NCBI GenBank assembly: GCA_910584965.1
Contig: CAJUDZ010000001.1
Coordinates: 62,001 to 126,000, forward strand
Direction of reading: 5' to 3'
Length of the DNA stretch: 64,000 nt
From: an uncultured Lachnospiraceae bacterium
GTDB lineage: Bacteria; Bacillota; Clostridia; Lachnospirales; Lachnospiraceae
The position numbers and the translations under genes were made by a program. Every line of letters begins with the position of its first letter. Within the stretch, counting starts at the first letter, position 1. Under the pieces are notes generated by a model. It saw only the letters and a list, made by a program, of their open reading frames with translations, had not been told where the DNA came from and did not search any database. Positions 33,341 through 42,339 of the stretch are shown here, one piece after another.

Positions 33341-33363
33341 GAGCTGAAAGGAGAAAACAAAAA

Positions 33364-34443
33364 ATGAGAACTTACCTTGTAACAGGGGGCGCCGGCTTTA
33401 TCGGTTCCAATTATATTCATTATATGTTTGGAAAATATGATAACGAGATCCGTATTATCAATGTGGATGCTCTGACCTACGCGGGCAATCTGGAAAACCT
33501 GAAAAGTGTTGAAAACAGGGAAAACTATACGTTTATCAAAGCGGACATCTGCGATAAAGAAACGATCAGCCGGATTTTTGAAGAAAATGATATCGACAGA
33601 GTAGTGCATTTTGCGGCGGAGAGCCATGTGGACAGAAGTATTAAAAATCCGGAAGTATTCATTCAGACGAATGTGCTCGGCACGGCGGTAATGCTCAACT
33701 GTGCCAGAGCGGCATGGGAGCTGCCTGACGGCACTTATAAAGCGGATAAGAAATTTCTGCATGTCTCCACGGACGAGGTTTACGGTTCGCTGGAAGAAGA
33801 CGGCGGATATTTCTATGAGACGACCCCTTATGCGCCGCACAGCCCTTATTCGGCGAGCAAGGCCAGTTCGGACATGCTCGTAAAGGCTTATATGGACACT
33901 TACCATTTTCCGGCCAATATCACAAATTGCTCCAACAATTACGGCCCTTACCAGTTCCCGGAAAAACTGATACCGTTGATTATTAACAATGCTTTACAGG
34001 GAAAGAAACTCCCGGTATACGGCGACGGTAAAAATGTCCGCGACTGGCTGTATGTGGAAGACCACGCGAAAGCGATCGATATGGTGCAGGAAAAAGGAAG
34101 ACTGTTTGAGACTTATAACGTAGGCGGCCATAACGAGAAACAGAATATCGAGATCATTCACATTATTATTGAAACTTTACAGGAGATGTTATCGGACGAT
34201 GATCCGCGGAAGGCGCTTGTGAGCAAAGACCTGATTACTTATGTGGAAGACAGAAAAGGTCATGACAGAAGATATGCCATCGCGCCGGACAAGATTCGGG
34301 AGGAAATCGGCTGGGAACCCGAGACAATGTTCAAAGAGGGCATCCGGCTGACAATCCAGTGGTTTTTCGAACATGAAGACTGGATGAAAAATGTGACAAG
34401 CGGAGATTATCAGAAATATTATTCGGATATGTATAAAGTTTAA
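33364..34443 (+). CDS. rfbB: dTDP-glucose 4,6-dehydratase
   Basis: A 359-aa extended SDR enzyme. NAD-binding GGAGFIGSNYIHYMF is at the N terminus, the catalytic TDEVYG lies near residue 135, and the active-site YSASKASSD near 160. It makes dTDP-4-keto-6-deoxyglucose, the second step of dTDP-L-rhamnose synthesis, in the cytoplasm. It is the first gene after the promoter at 33233-33261 and is followed by rfbA, a GH25 gene and rfbC. The rfbD reductase that completes the pathway is not in this window. Confidence 0.95.
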   Translation: MRTYLVTGGAGFIGSNYIHYMFGKYDNEIRIINVDALTYAGNLENLKSVENRENYTFIKADICDKETISRIFEENDIDRVVHFAAESHVDRSIKNPEVFIQTNVLGTAVMLNCARAAWELPDGTYKADKKFLHVSTDEVYGSLEEDGGYFYETTPYAPHSPYSASKASSDMLVKAYMDTYHFPANITNCSNNYGPYQFPEKLIPLIINNALQGKKLPVYGDGKNVRDWLYVEDHAKAIDMVQEKGRLFETYNVGGHNEKQNIEIIHIIIETLQEMLSDDDPRKALVSKDLITYVEDRKGHDRRYAIAPDKIREEIGWEPETMFKEGIRLTIQWFFEHEDWMKNVTSGDYQKYYSDMYKV

Positions 34444-34498
34444 GAAGAACTTCTAAGACTTCGTAAAGAAGTTGATACAATCAGGAAGGGGAAAGATG

Positions 34499-35357
<859 letters not shown>

Positions 35358-35368
<11 letters not shown>

Positions 35369-36713
35369 GAAATTAAGAAGGACCCTGTTCCTGGTCGTTA
35401 TGATGTTTTGTATGATAACGGTCATCGTTGCGATGATGAACTGGGAGCTGATCGAGGAAAAGCTGGGTCTGAGCGTCAAAACAGAGGAAACATCCGCAGA
35501 CGTTGCGGAACCGACGGCAGAGGATAAGCAGATCGGAAACGATTTGCAGGCTTTTATGAATGACGAGACATTTTTCGACTCGGAAATACACTATAAGAGC
35601 ATCGAGACTTATTCGGGCAAGGCCGTGTCCATCGTCATGAGCTCCGTTGCCAAAGACCTGCGTATCATGGTTGTGGACAGCGGCGGAAAACTCGTAACGG
35701 GCTTTCCCTTTACCGTGACGATTCAGGGATACGGAGAATATACGGATAAGGATGAAGACGGCATTATCTATATCGATAAACTGCGCGCCGGGGAATACAG
35801 CATTTCCCTGAATGAGGCGGAAGGGTACAGAGTGCCAAATACGGTAACGACAATTAAGGTAAAACAGGAAATCGAATACCGGGTTCTGGAAGATATCGAA
35901 TATCTGATGCTGACCGAAGACGATATTGATGCGTCCAAAGAGGATACGGAAGTAAAAGAAGCGAGAGAGGATGCCGACGGAACGGAGAATACGGAATTTG
36001 TGTCTTCCGGCGAAGATGTGAAGAAAGGAATCGACGTTTCCAAGTGGAACGAGACGATTGACTGGGAAGCCGTGAAGGAAGACGGTGTGGAATTTGCCAT
36101 TATCCGCTGCGGTTATCGCGGTTCTTCGAGCGGTTCCCTTGTTATCGATCCCAGATATGAAGAAAATATACGCGGAGCGATCGAAGCGGACATTCCGGTC
36201 GGCGTATACTTCTTTACACAGGCGGTCAATGAGGTGGAAGCCGTGGAAGAGGCCAGTATGGTTATCAATCTGATCAGACAGTATGATGTGGATTATCCGG
36301 TATTTCTTGACAGCGAGAGCGCGGGCGGAAACGGAAGGGCCGACGATCTGGAGGCGGAAGACAGAACCAGAATCCACAAGGCGTTTCTGGAGACGATTTC
36401 CAATGCCGGATATGCGACAGGTATTTATGCTTCGGCGAACTGGCTGAACGAGCGACTGAATATGACAGAACTGTCAGATTACAACACATGGCTTGCGGAG
36501 TATGCGGAAGTACCTTCTTATGCCGGATATTATCATATGTGGCAGTATACTTCCAAAGGTTCCATTGACGGTATTTCAACCAATGTGGATTTGAATCTGT
36601 GCTATATGAATATTGACACTTCCATCGATCATTCCATGGGAGCCGGCGGCTATACGGGCGTTGTGAACGGTGAAACGGGTAATGTGCCGACCGGCGGCAG
36701 AGCCGATTATTGA
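35358..36713 (+). CDS. membrane-anchored GH25 muramidase-like protein
   Basis: A 451-aa protein with an N-terminal transmembrane helix ([18 protein letters not shown]), a linker, a beta domain ([20 protein letters not shown]) paralogous to that in the large wall protein, and a GH25 domain (about 217-415) with [13 protein letters not shown] and FLDSES, which keeps the Asp and Glu of the active site. The C-terminal tail is Gly-rich. Likely role: local cleavage of peptidoglycan where the glycan is exported or attached. It is embedded between rfbA (11-bp overlap) and rfbC, unusual for a pure precursor operon, so it is probably part of the same assembly system. GAGG lies seven bases before the ATG. 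Confidence 0.87.
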
Positions 36714-36751
36714 TGCAAAAAGAAGGAAAGAAGAAAAGGAAAGGTGCGGAA

Positions 36752-37315
36752 ATGGGAAAAATAAAGGTAGAAACATGTGAAATTGAAGGATTAAAAGTCA
36801 TCACACCGGAGGTTTTCGAAGATGCCAGAGGGTATTTTATGGAAACCTATCAGTATGAGGATTTTAAAGCGGCCGGCATCGATCAGGTATTCGTACAGGA
36901 TAATCAGTCCGCTTCCGTAAAAGGGGTTTTGCGGGGCCTGCATTTTCAGATTCAGTATCCCCAGGATAAACTTGTCAGAGTGTTAAAAGGAGAAGTTTAT
37001 GATGTGGCAGTCGATATCCGTCCCGGTTCCAAAACCTATGGCAGGTATTTCGGCGTGCTGCTTTCCGCTGAGAATAAAAAACAGTTTTTTATTCCTAAAA
37101 ATTTTGCACATGGTTTTCTTGTGGTTTCGGATACGGCGGAATTTGCTTATAAATGCACGGATTTCTATCATCCCAATGATGAAGGCGGGATATTATGGAA
37201 CGATCCGGAGATAGGAATCGACTGGCCGATCGAAGAGGGCGTGAAACTGATTCAGTCGGAAAAGGATACCAAATGGGGCGGTATCCGAGAATTTACGGAG
37301 AAATATCGGAAATAA
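36752..37315 (+). CDS. rfbC: dTDP-4-dehydrorhamnose 3,5-epimerase
   Basis: A 187-aa cupin-fold epimerase. It has VFEDARGYFMETYQYEDF, QSASVKGVLRGLHFQ with the catalytic His, and the C-terminal half IPKNFAHGFLVVSDTAEF, the standard RfbC pattern. It converts dTDP-4-keto-6-deoxyglucose to dTDP-4-keto-L-rhamnose. ATG 36752 is chosen because GGAAAGG precedes it and because this gives the usual family N terminus; the frame is open to 36710. Followed 21 bp later by the ABC exporter genes. Confidence 0.95.
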   Translation: MGKIKVETCEIEGLKVITPEVFEDARGYFMETYQYEDFKAAGIDQVFVQDNQSASVKGVLRGLHFQIQYPQDKLVRVLKGEVYDVAVDIRPGSKTYGRYFGVLLSAENKKQFFIPKNFAHGFLVVSDTAEFAYKCTDFYHPNDEGGILWNDPEIGIDWPIEEGVKLIQSEKDTKWGGIREFTEKYRK

Positions 37316-37336
37316 AGGCGGAGATCTCGTGAGCAA

Positions 37337-38353
37337 ATGAGAGAAAACGATACGGTAACAAAAAAATATGTCTTTCCCAAGCCCGCAGCGATTGCAATTT
37401 TCTGGGGGCTTGGTCTGATTCTGGCAGTTGTGCTGATTATGCACCATAATCCGCTGGCAGATCAGGTGACGGAAAAAATGAAAAAAGTCAGCGGTTGTGT
37501 GCTGATAACATTCACATGCGTTATTTTTACTATTTTTTACGACGGCCTGACGACAATTCCGATCGAACTTTTTCAGAGCAGGCGCCTGATCTGGAAACTG
37601 GCGAAAAATGATTTTAAAAAGCGCTATGCGGGTTCATACCTCGGCATTATCTGGGCGCTGGCTCAGCCTGTCGTTACGGTCGTCATGTACTGGCTCGTAT
37701 TCGATAAGATTTTCGACACGAGAAGCCAGCTCGTGGCGGGAGGCATAGAAGTGCCCTATGTGCTGTATCTGATGGCCGGCCTGGTGCCCTGGTTCTATTT
37801 TTCAGAGGCGATCACACAGGGTACAATGGCGTTATTAGAGTATAATTATCTTGTCAAAAAAGTAGTCTTTAATATCAGTATACTTCCAATCATCAAGGCA
37901 ATTGCGGCGACATTTATCCATTTATTTTTCGTCTGTATTGTCCTGCTCGCAGCCATCGGGTATGGCTACTATCCGACTATCTATACGATACAGATCATAT
38001 ATTACAGTTTCTGCATGTTCCTTCTGGTGCTTGGAATGAGTTATCTGACCTGCGCCATCGTTGTATTTATCAGGGATTTACAACAGATTATTGCGATCGC
38101 TTTACAGATCGGCATGTGGGCGACGCCGATTCTGTGGGATATATCGACGCTGACGGACAGTATGAAGACTGTTTTTAAGCTGAATCCGCTCGTTTATATT
38201 GTGGACGGATACCGGAGCGCGCTTTACGGAGAAACATGGTTCTGGGAGCATTTTTATTCTTCTACTTACTTCTGGATATTTACCATCAGCCTCTTTTGCA
38301 TCGCGACATTGATCTTTAAGAAACTGCGGGTGCATTTCGCAGATGTGCTTTGA
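37337..38353 (+). CDS. ABC-2 type polysaccharide/teichoic-acid exporter permease (Wzm/TagG-like)
   Basis: A 338-aa permease. The family core starts near residue 85 (LIWKLAKNDFKKRYAGSYLG) and has six hydrophobic helices; GMWATPILWDISTL is the conserved motif before the last ones. An N-terminal extension of about 80 residues carries two extra helices not seen in ordinary Wzm/TagG. It would form the channel for a lipid-linked glycan. The last four bases (ATGA region) overlap the following frame; the ATPase start itself is 44 bp further on. Its partner is the ATPase directly downstream. Confidence 0.9.
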   Translation: MRENDTVTKKYVFPKPAAIAIFWGLGLILAVVLIMHHNPLADQVTEKMKKVSGCVLITFTCVIFTIFYDGLTTIPIELFQSRRLIWKLAKNDFKKRYAGSYLGIIWALAQPVVTVVMYWLVFDKIFDTRSQLVAGGIEVPYVLYLMAGLVPWFYFSEAITQGTMALLEYNYLVKKVVFNISILPIIKAIAATFIHLFFVCIVLLAAIGYGYYPTIYTIQIIYYSFCMFLLVLGMSYLTCAIVVFIRDLQQIIAIALQIGMWATPILWDISTLTDSMKTVFKLNPLVYIVDGYRSALYGETWFWEHFYSSTYFWIFTISLFCIATLIFKKLRVHFADVL

Positions 38354-38397
38354 CAGAATGCCGCGCGAAAAACCGGAGGGAAGGGAAAGGTTCTGAC

Positions 38398-39690
38398 ATG
38401 GAAGAAAGAAAGGCCGCAATTCAGGTAAAAGACCTGGAGAAAATTTATAAGTTATATGATAAGCCTTCCGACAGGTTAAAAGAAACGTTTGGATTCGGAC
38501 GGAAGAAAAAGCATACGGAGCACCATGCCCTGAAGGGTATCAATCTGACGATTCGACAGGGTGAGACCGTCGGAATCATCGGGACAAACGGCTCCGGTAA
38601 GTCTACAATCTTAAAGATCATTACGGGCGTTTTGAACCCGACCAGAGGAGAAGTTTCCGTCAACGGACGGATATCTGCGCTTTTGGAGCTGGGTGCGGGT
38701 TTTAACATGGAATATAACGGGATCGAAAATATTTATTTAAACGGGACGATGATCGGCTTTTCGGAAAAAGAAATCGATGAAAAAATGAATGATATTCTGG
38801 AATTTGCCGATATTGGAGAATATGTTCATCAGCCTGTCAAGACCTATTCCAGCGGTATGTTTGTCAGGCTTGCTTTCGCGGTGGCTATTAACATTGAACC
38901 GGAAATTCTGATCGTCGACGAAGCGCTTTCCGTCGGAGACGTTTTTTTTCAGGCAAAATGTTATCATAAATTTGAAGAATTTAAGAAAATGGGTAAAACC
39001 ATCGTCTTCGTCAGTCATGATTTGAGCAGTATCAGCAAATACTGTGACAGAGTGGTGCTGTTAAATCAGGGCGTGAAGCTGGGCGAGGGAAATCCCAAAG
39101 AAATGATCGATGCCTACAAGCAGGTGCTGGTAGGACAGTATACGATAGAAGAGCCCGGTGCGGAGCGGCTTTTGGACGATAAACAGCTGCGCGAGCTGGC
39201 GGCCGGCGGAAAGAAAAAAAAGGCCGAAAAGGCGGGCTGCGTCAATCCGGATCTGCTGGAATACGGCTCCAAAAAAGCGGTGATTACGGAGTATTATATA
39301 ACGGATGAAAAAGGAACGGTAACATCCGCGATTCTCAAGGGCAGCAGTTTTCACATTCATATGAAGGTTGATATGGCGGAGGATATTGCGGCGCCTGTTT
39401 TTGCTTTTACCATTAAAAATATCAAGGGAACGGAAATTACGGGAACCAATACGATGTTCGAGAAAGCCTTTCTGGAATCTGTGAAGGCGGGAGAACGGAA
39501 AGAAATTGTTTTTACACAGGAGATGAATCTGCAGGGCGGAGAATATTTGCTTTCGCTCGGTGTGACCGGTTATGAGGGGGATGATTTTACGGTTTATCAC
39601 CGCCTGTATGATGTGCTGAACCTGACGGTCATTTCGGATAAAGACACGGTCGGGTTCTACGATATGAATTCAACGATTCAGATTTTGTAG
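38398..39690 (+). CDS. ABC exporter ATPase with C-terminal substrate-recognition domain (Wzt-like)
   Basis: A 430-aa protein. The ATPase has Walker A GTNGSGKST (62-70), the signature YSSGM (150-154) and Walker B ILIVDEA (170-176). After about residue 245 a linker leads to a beta-rich C-terminal domain (about 280-430; ILKGSSFHIHMKVDMAEDIA), the place of the Wzt carbohydrate-binding domain that reads the modified non-reducing end of O-antigens. TagH-type exporters differ in this region. ATG 38398 follows GGAAAGG by seven bases; the frame is open to 38350. The presence of a WbdD-like cap enzyme two genes on fits a cap-recognition export mechanism. Confidence 0.92.
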   Translation: MEERKAAIQVKDLEKIYKLYDKPSDRLKETFGFGRKKKHTEHHALKGINLTIRQGETVGIIGTNGSGKSTILKIITGVLNPTRGEVSVNGRISALLELGAGFNMEYNGIENIYLNGTMIGFSEKEIDEKMNDILEFADIGEYVHQPVKTYSSGMFVRLAFAVAINIEPEILIVDEALSVGDVFFQAKCYHKFEEFKKMGKTIVFVSHDLSSISKYCDRVVLLNQGVKLGEGNPKEMIDAYKQVLVGQYTIEEPGAERLLDDKQLRELAAGGKKKKAEKAGCVNPDLLEYGSKKAVITEYYITDEKGTVTSAILKGSSFHIHMKVDMAEDIAAPVFAFTIKNIKGTEITGTNTMFEKAFLESVKAGERKEIVFTQEMNLQGGEYLLSLGVTGYEGDDFTVYHRLYDVLNLTVISDKDTVGFYDMNSTIQIL

Positions 39691-39714
39691 AAGCAAAAAG
39701 GGACAATATTTGAG

Positions 39715-40269
39715 ATGAGTAAGATAGGGTATGTATATTGCCTGAAATTTGCATTAACGCTTTTTATGACAATCGGATGTAATCTGATGGCCGGGGATTT
39801 CTGGCCGGAGAATATTTTTCCATATGTCTTTCTGATATTAATTGCCGGCGCTTTGTTTCATATTGACCGGGAAAAAATATTTGCCTGGGCGAAGGCGTAT
39901 CAAAGCAGGATCATATTGTTATTTATGGCGGCTTTCCTTCTGCAATATGTTTTGCGGAGACCCGATATGGCGGAAAGTATGGTGATTCTGGCAAAGATTT
40001 GCGTGAAAATGCTGATATGCGGCATCACGCTGTCCGTTATCCTGTTATTATGTGCGTTTCGGTTATTCGGAGAAAAGAACATGCCTGAGAGATTATTTTG
40101 TCTTCTTTCCGCGGCCGCCGTATTATACTTTTATCTGATTCGGAAGATGGATGAGTTCAGGTATGCTTACGGAATCTATCTGGCGCTTCCGCTGTTGTTA
40201 ATGCAGAGCGCCGCAGAGCCGGTCGATAAAATAAAGAAAAAGAAGTGTGGGAACGGAGGATTACGGTGA
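39715..40269 (+). CDS. small integral membrane protein of unknown function
   Basis: A 184-aa protein with about five hydrophobic helices (for example FALTLFMTIGCNLMA, IFPYVFLILIAGALF, IILLFMAAFLLQYVL and MLICGITLSVILLLCAFRL) and a Lys-rich C terminus. No family recognised. It lies between the exporter ATPase and the methyltransferase-kinase gene, whose GTG start overlaps this stop by four bases (GTGA), so it belongs to the same operon. It might assist the exporter or anchor the soluble cap enzyme to the membrane; there is no direct evidence for either. Confidence 0.7.
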   Translation: MSKIGYVYCLKFALTLFMTIGCNLMAGDFWPENIFPYVFLILIAGALFHIDREKIFAWAKAYQSRIILLFMAAFLLQYVLRRPDMAESMVILAKICVKMLICGITLSVILLLCAFRLFGEKNMPERLFCLLSAAAVLYFYLIRKMDEFRYAYGIYLALPLLLMQSAAEPVDKIKKKKCGNGGLR

Positions 40270-42338
40270 CAGAAGAAATCGGAAAGGTCAGGCTTGACCT
40301 TACGCATTATCCGGGCGAGGATTATTATTGCGACGGAGCGGTCGAGGATGAACTGCTTGAGATTGCGAAAAATTATGCGGAAGTGGAGTATCCACGTATC
40401 ATTGAGGAGCGGAAGAGCTGGCCGGTCCTCTATCATTTGTCGGCGCTTCGGGAAAATATCGTGGACTGGCTTCCCATCGATAAGAGCATGAAGGTGCTGG
40501 AGATCGGTTCAGGATGCGGGGCTGTTACAGGAGCGCTGGCCAGAAAGGCCGGAGAAGTAACCTGTGTGGATTTATCAAGAAAAAGAAGTCTGATCAATGC
40601 TTACAGGCATATGGACTGCGAAAACATAACGATTCACCTCGGGAATTTTCAGGATATCGAACCGGATCTGCCATGTGATTATGACTATATCTGCCTGATC
40701 GGCGTTTATGAGTATGCCCAGGCCTATATCAGTTCCGATACCCCTTATGAAGATTTTTTACGCATTGTCGGAAAACACAGAAAAAATAACGGTCGTATTG
40801 TTATTGCGATCGAGAACAAACTGGGATTAAAATATTGGGCGGGCTGTAAAGAAGATCATCTCGGCACATGGTTCAGCAGTCTGGAAGACTATCCGGAGGG
40901 AGGCGTTGTCAGGACTTTTACGAGGAAAGGACTCATAAAAGCAGCCGGACAGTGCGGCTTTTCGGATGTATCTATGTATTACCCTTATCCGGATTATAAG
41001 TTTATGACAAGCCTTTATTCGGACAGCCGTCTGCCGAAGCCGGGAGAGCTTACTTCCAATCAGCGGAACTTCGACCGGGAGAGGATGCAGCTCTTCGATG
41101 AAAAACTGGTATTTGATACGTTGATAAAAGAAGGGGAATTTCCTCTTTTTTCCAATTCTTATCTGATGGTTTTGGGCGAAACACCTGAAATTAAATATGC
41201 CAAATATTCCAATGACCGGGCCGAAGCCTTTCAGATCAAGACGCTCCTGACCGAGAATAACAGCGATGGAAAAACGGTCAGACAAATTGAAAAACATGCG
41301 TTATCAAATGAAGGCAGCGAACATATCCGGCGAATCCATGATTCGTATGAAAAGTTGACGGCGCGCTTCACAGGCGGAAAACTCCAAATAAACAGCTGTA
41401 AATTAAAAGAAGATTTGATTTCCGGGAAAGAAGATGGAAGTGACGCTAGCGTCATATTTGAATACCTGGAGGGAAAAACGCTGGAAGAATTGCTGGACGA
41501 CTGTCTGGAACGGGATGAATTCGAAAAATTTCACGCGTTATTTGATGAATACCTGGAGCGGATTTCGTATCATGAAGAGGCCGCAGTTACTGATTATGAC
41601 CTGATTTTTTCGAATATACTGATTACGGAAGACGGTCAGTGGCATGTGATTGATTACGAATGGACATTTTCCAGACAGGTTGAAGCAAAGGAGATCGCAT
41701 TCAGGGCGGTTTATTGTTATTTGCTGGAAAATGAAAAAAGAAATAAATTAAATTTGGATTCAATATTGGACAAGCTGGGCGTGACGGAAGCCGAAGCGGA
41801 AGGATACAGACGGCAGGAGATGAAGTTCCAGAAATATGTGACGGGGAAAAGAATGTCGATGGAAGAAATAAGGGATGTTATTAATCAGCCCGTCTATGCG
41901 CTGTCGGAACTTCCGATGCGTTCTCCGGCCGAGAAGCAGAGAGAAAGAGTGCAGATCTATGAAGATAAGGGGAACGGTTTTTCGGAAGAGGATTCCTTTT
42001 TCCTGGAAGATGCTTCCGGCACGGAACGGAAGTTCCGCCTCGTGTTCGAAGGAGAACGGAAAGCGGTTCGCATCGACCCGTGCAGCGATTTCTGCATTGT
42101 TTATCTGGAAGAGATCAAATGGAACGGTAAGTCCGTTCCGGTGAAAGGAAAAGGCATCTCGACGAACGGCGTTCGGACGGGGGAAGGCGTTTATGCTTTT
42201 GCCACGCAGGATCCGAATATCACACTGTGGCCGGCGGAAGCGGAACAACGGCGGGAGAATGTGCTGGAAGTTTCCATGCAGGTGACAAGAATGCCGGAAG
42301 AGACGGTACGCCATATGCAGAAGAAGGGATTGTTTTGA
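40266..42338 (+). CDS. bifunctional methyltransferase-kinase, WbdD-like chain-capping candidate
   Basis: A 690-aa cytoplasmic protein. Residues about 55-260 form a class I SAM methyltransferase (VLEIGSGCGAVTG at 77-89; CLIGVYEYAQAY). Residues about 285-560 form a kinase-like domain of the aminoglycoside-phosphotransferase type: a Lys in FQIKTLL (about 325), YDLIFSNILI with Asp445 and Asn450, and VIDYEW with Asp463. A beta-rich domain ends the protein (about 590-690). A methyltransferase fused to a kinase, beside a Wzt with a C-terminal domain, is the arrangement of WbdD, which phosphorylates and methylates the non-reducing end of O-antigen to stop growth. GTG 40266 follows GGAGG by seven bases. 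The substrate is inferred. Confidence 0.78.
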   Translation: MTEEIGKVRLDLTHYPGEDYYCDGAVEDELLEIAKNYAEVEYPRIIEERKSWPVLYHLSALRENIVDWLPIDKSMKVLEIGSGCGAVTGALARKAGEVTCVDLSRKRSLINAYRHMDCENITIHLGNFQDIEPDLPCDYDYICLIGVYEYAQAYISSDTPYEDFLRIVGKHRKNNGRIVIAIENKLGLKYWAGCKEDHLGTWFSSLEDYPEGGVVRTFTRKGLIKAAGQCGFSDVSMYYPYPDYKFMTSLYSDSRLPKPGELTSNQRNFDRERMQLFDEKLVFDTLIKEGEFPLFSNSYLMVLGETPEIKYAKYSNDRAEAFQIKTLLTENNSDGKTVRQIEKHALSNEGSEHIRRIHDSYEKLTARFTGGKLQINSCKLKEDLISGKEDGSDASVIFEYLEGKTLEELLDDCLERDEFEKFHALFDEYLERISYHEEAAVTDYDLIFSNILITEDGQWHVIDYEWTFSRQVEAKEIAFRAVYCYLLENEKRNKLNLDSILDKLGVTEAEAEGYRRQEMKFQKYVTGKRMSMEEIRDVINQPVYALSELPMRSPAEKQRERVQIYEDKGNGFSEEDSFFLEDASGTERKFRLVFEGERKAVRIDPCSDFCIVYLEEIKWNGKSVPVKGKGISTNGVRTGEGVYAFATQDPNITLWPAEAEQRRENVLEVSMQVTRMPEETVRHMQKKGLF

Positions 42339-42339
42339 G

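Noticed and set aside
39715..40269. Membrane protein considered as an O-antigen polymerase (Wzy)
   Set aside because: It is much too short, has too few helices, and the locus uses an ABC exporter, which does not need Wzy.
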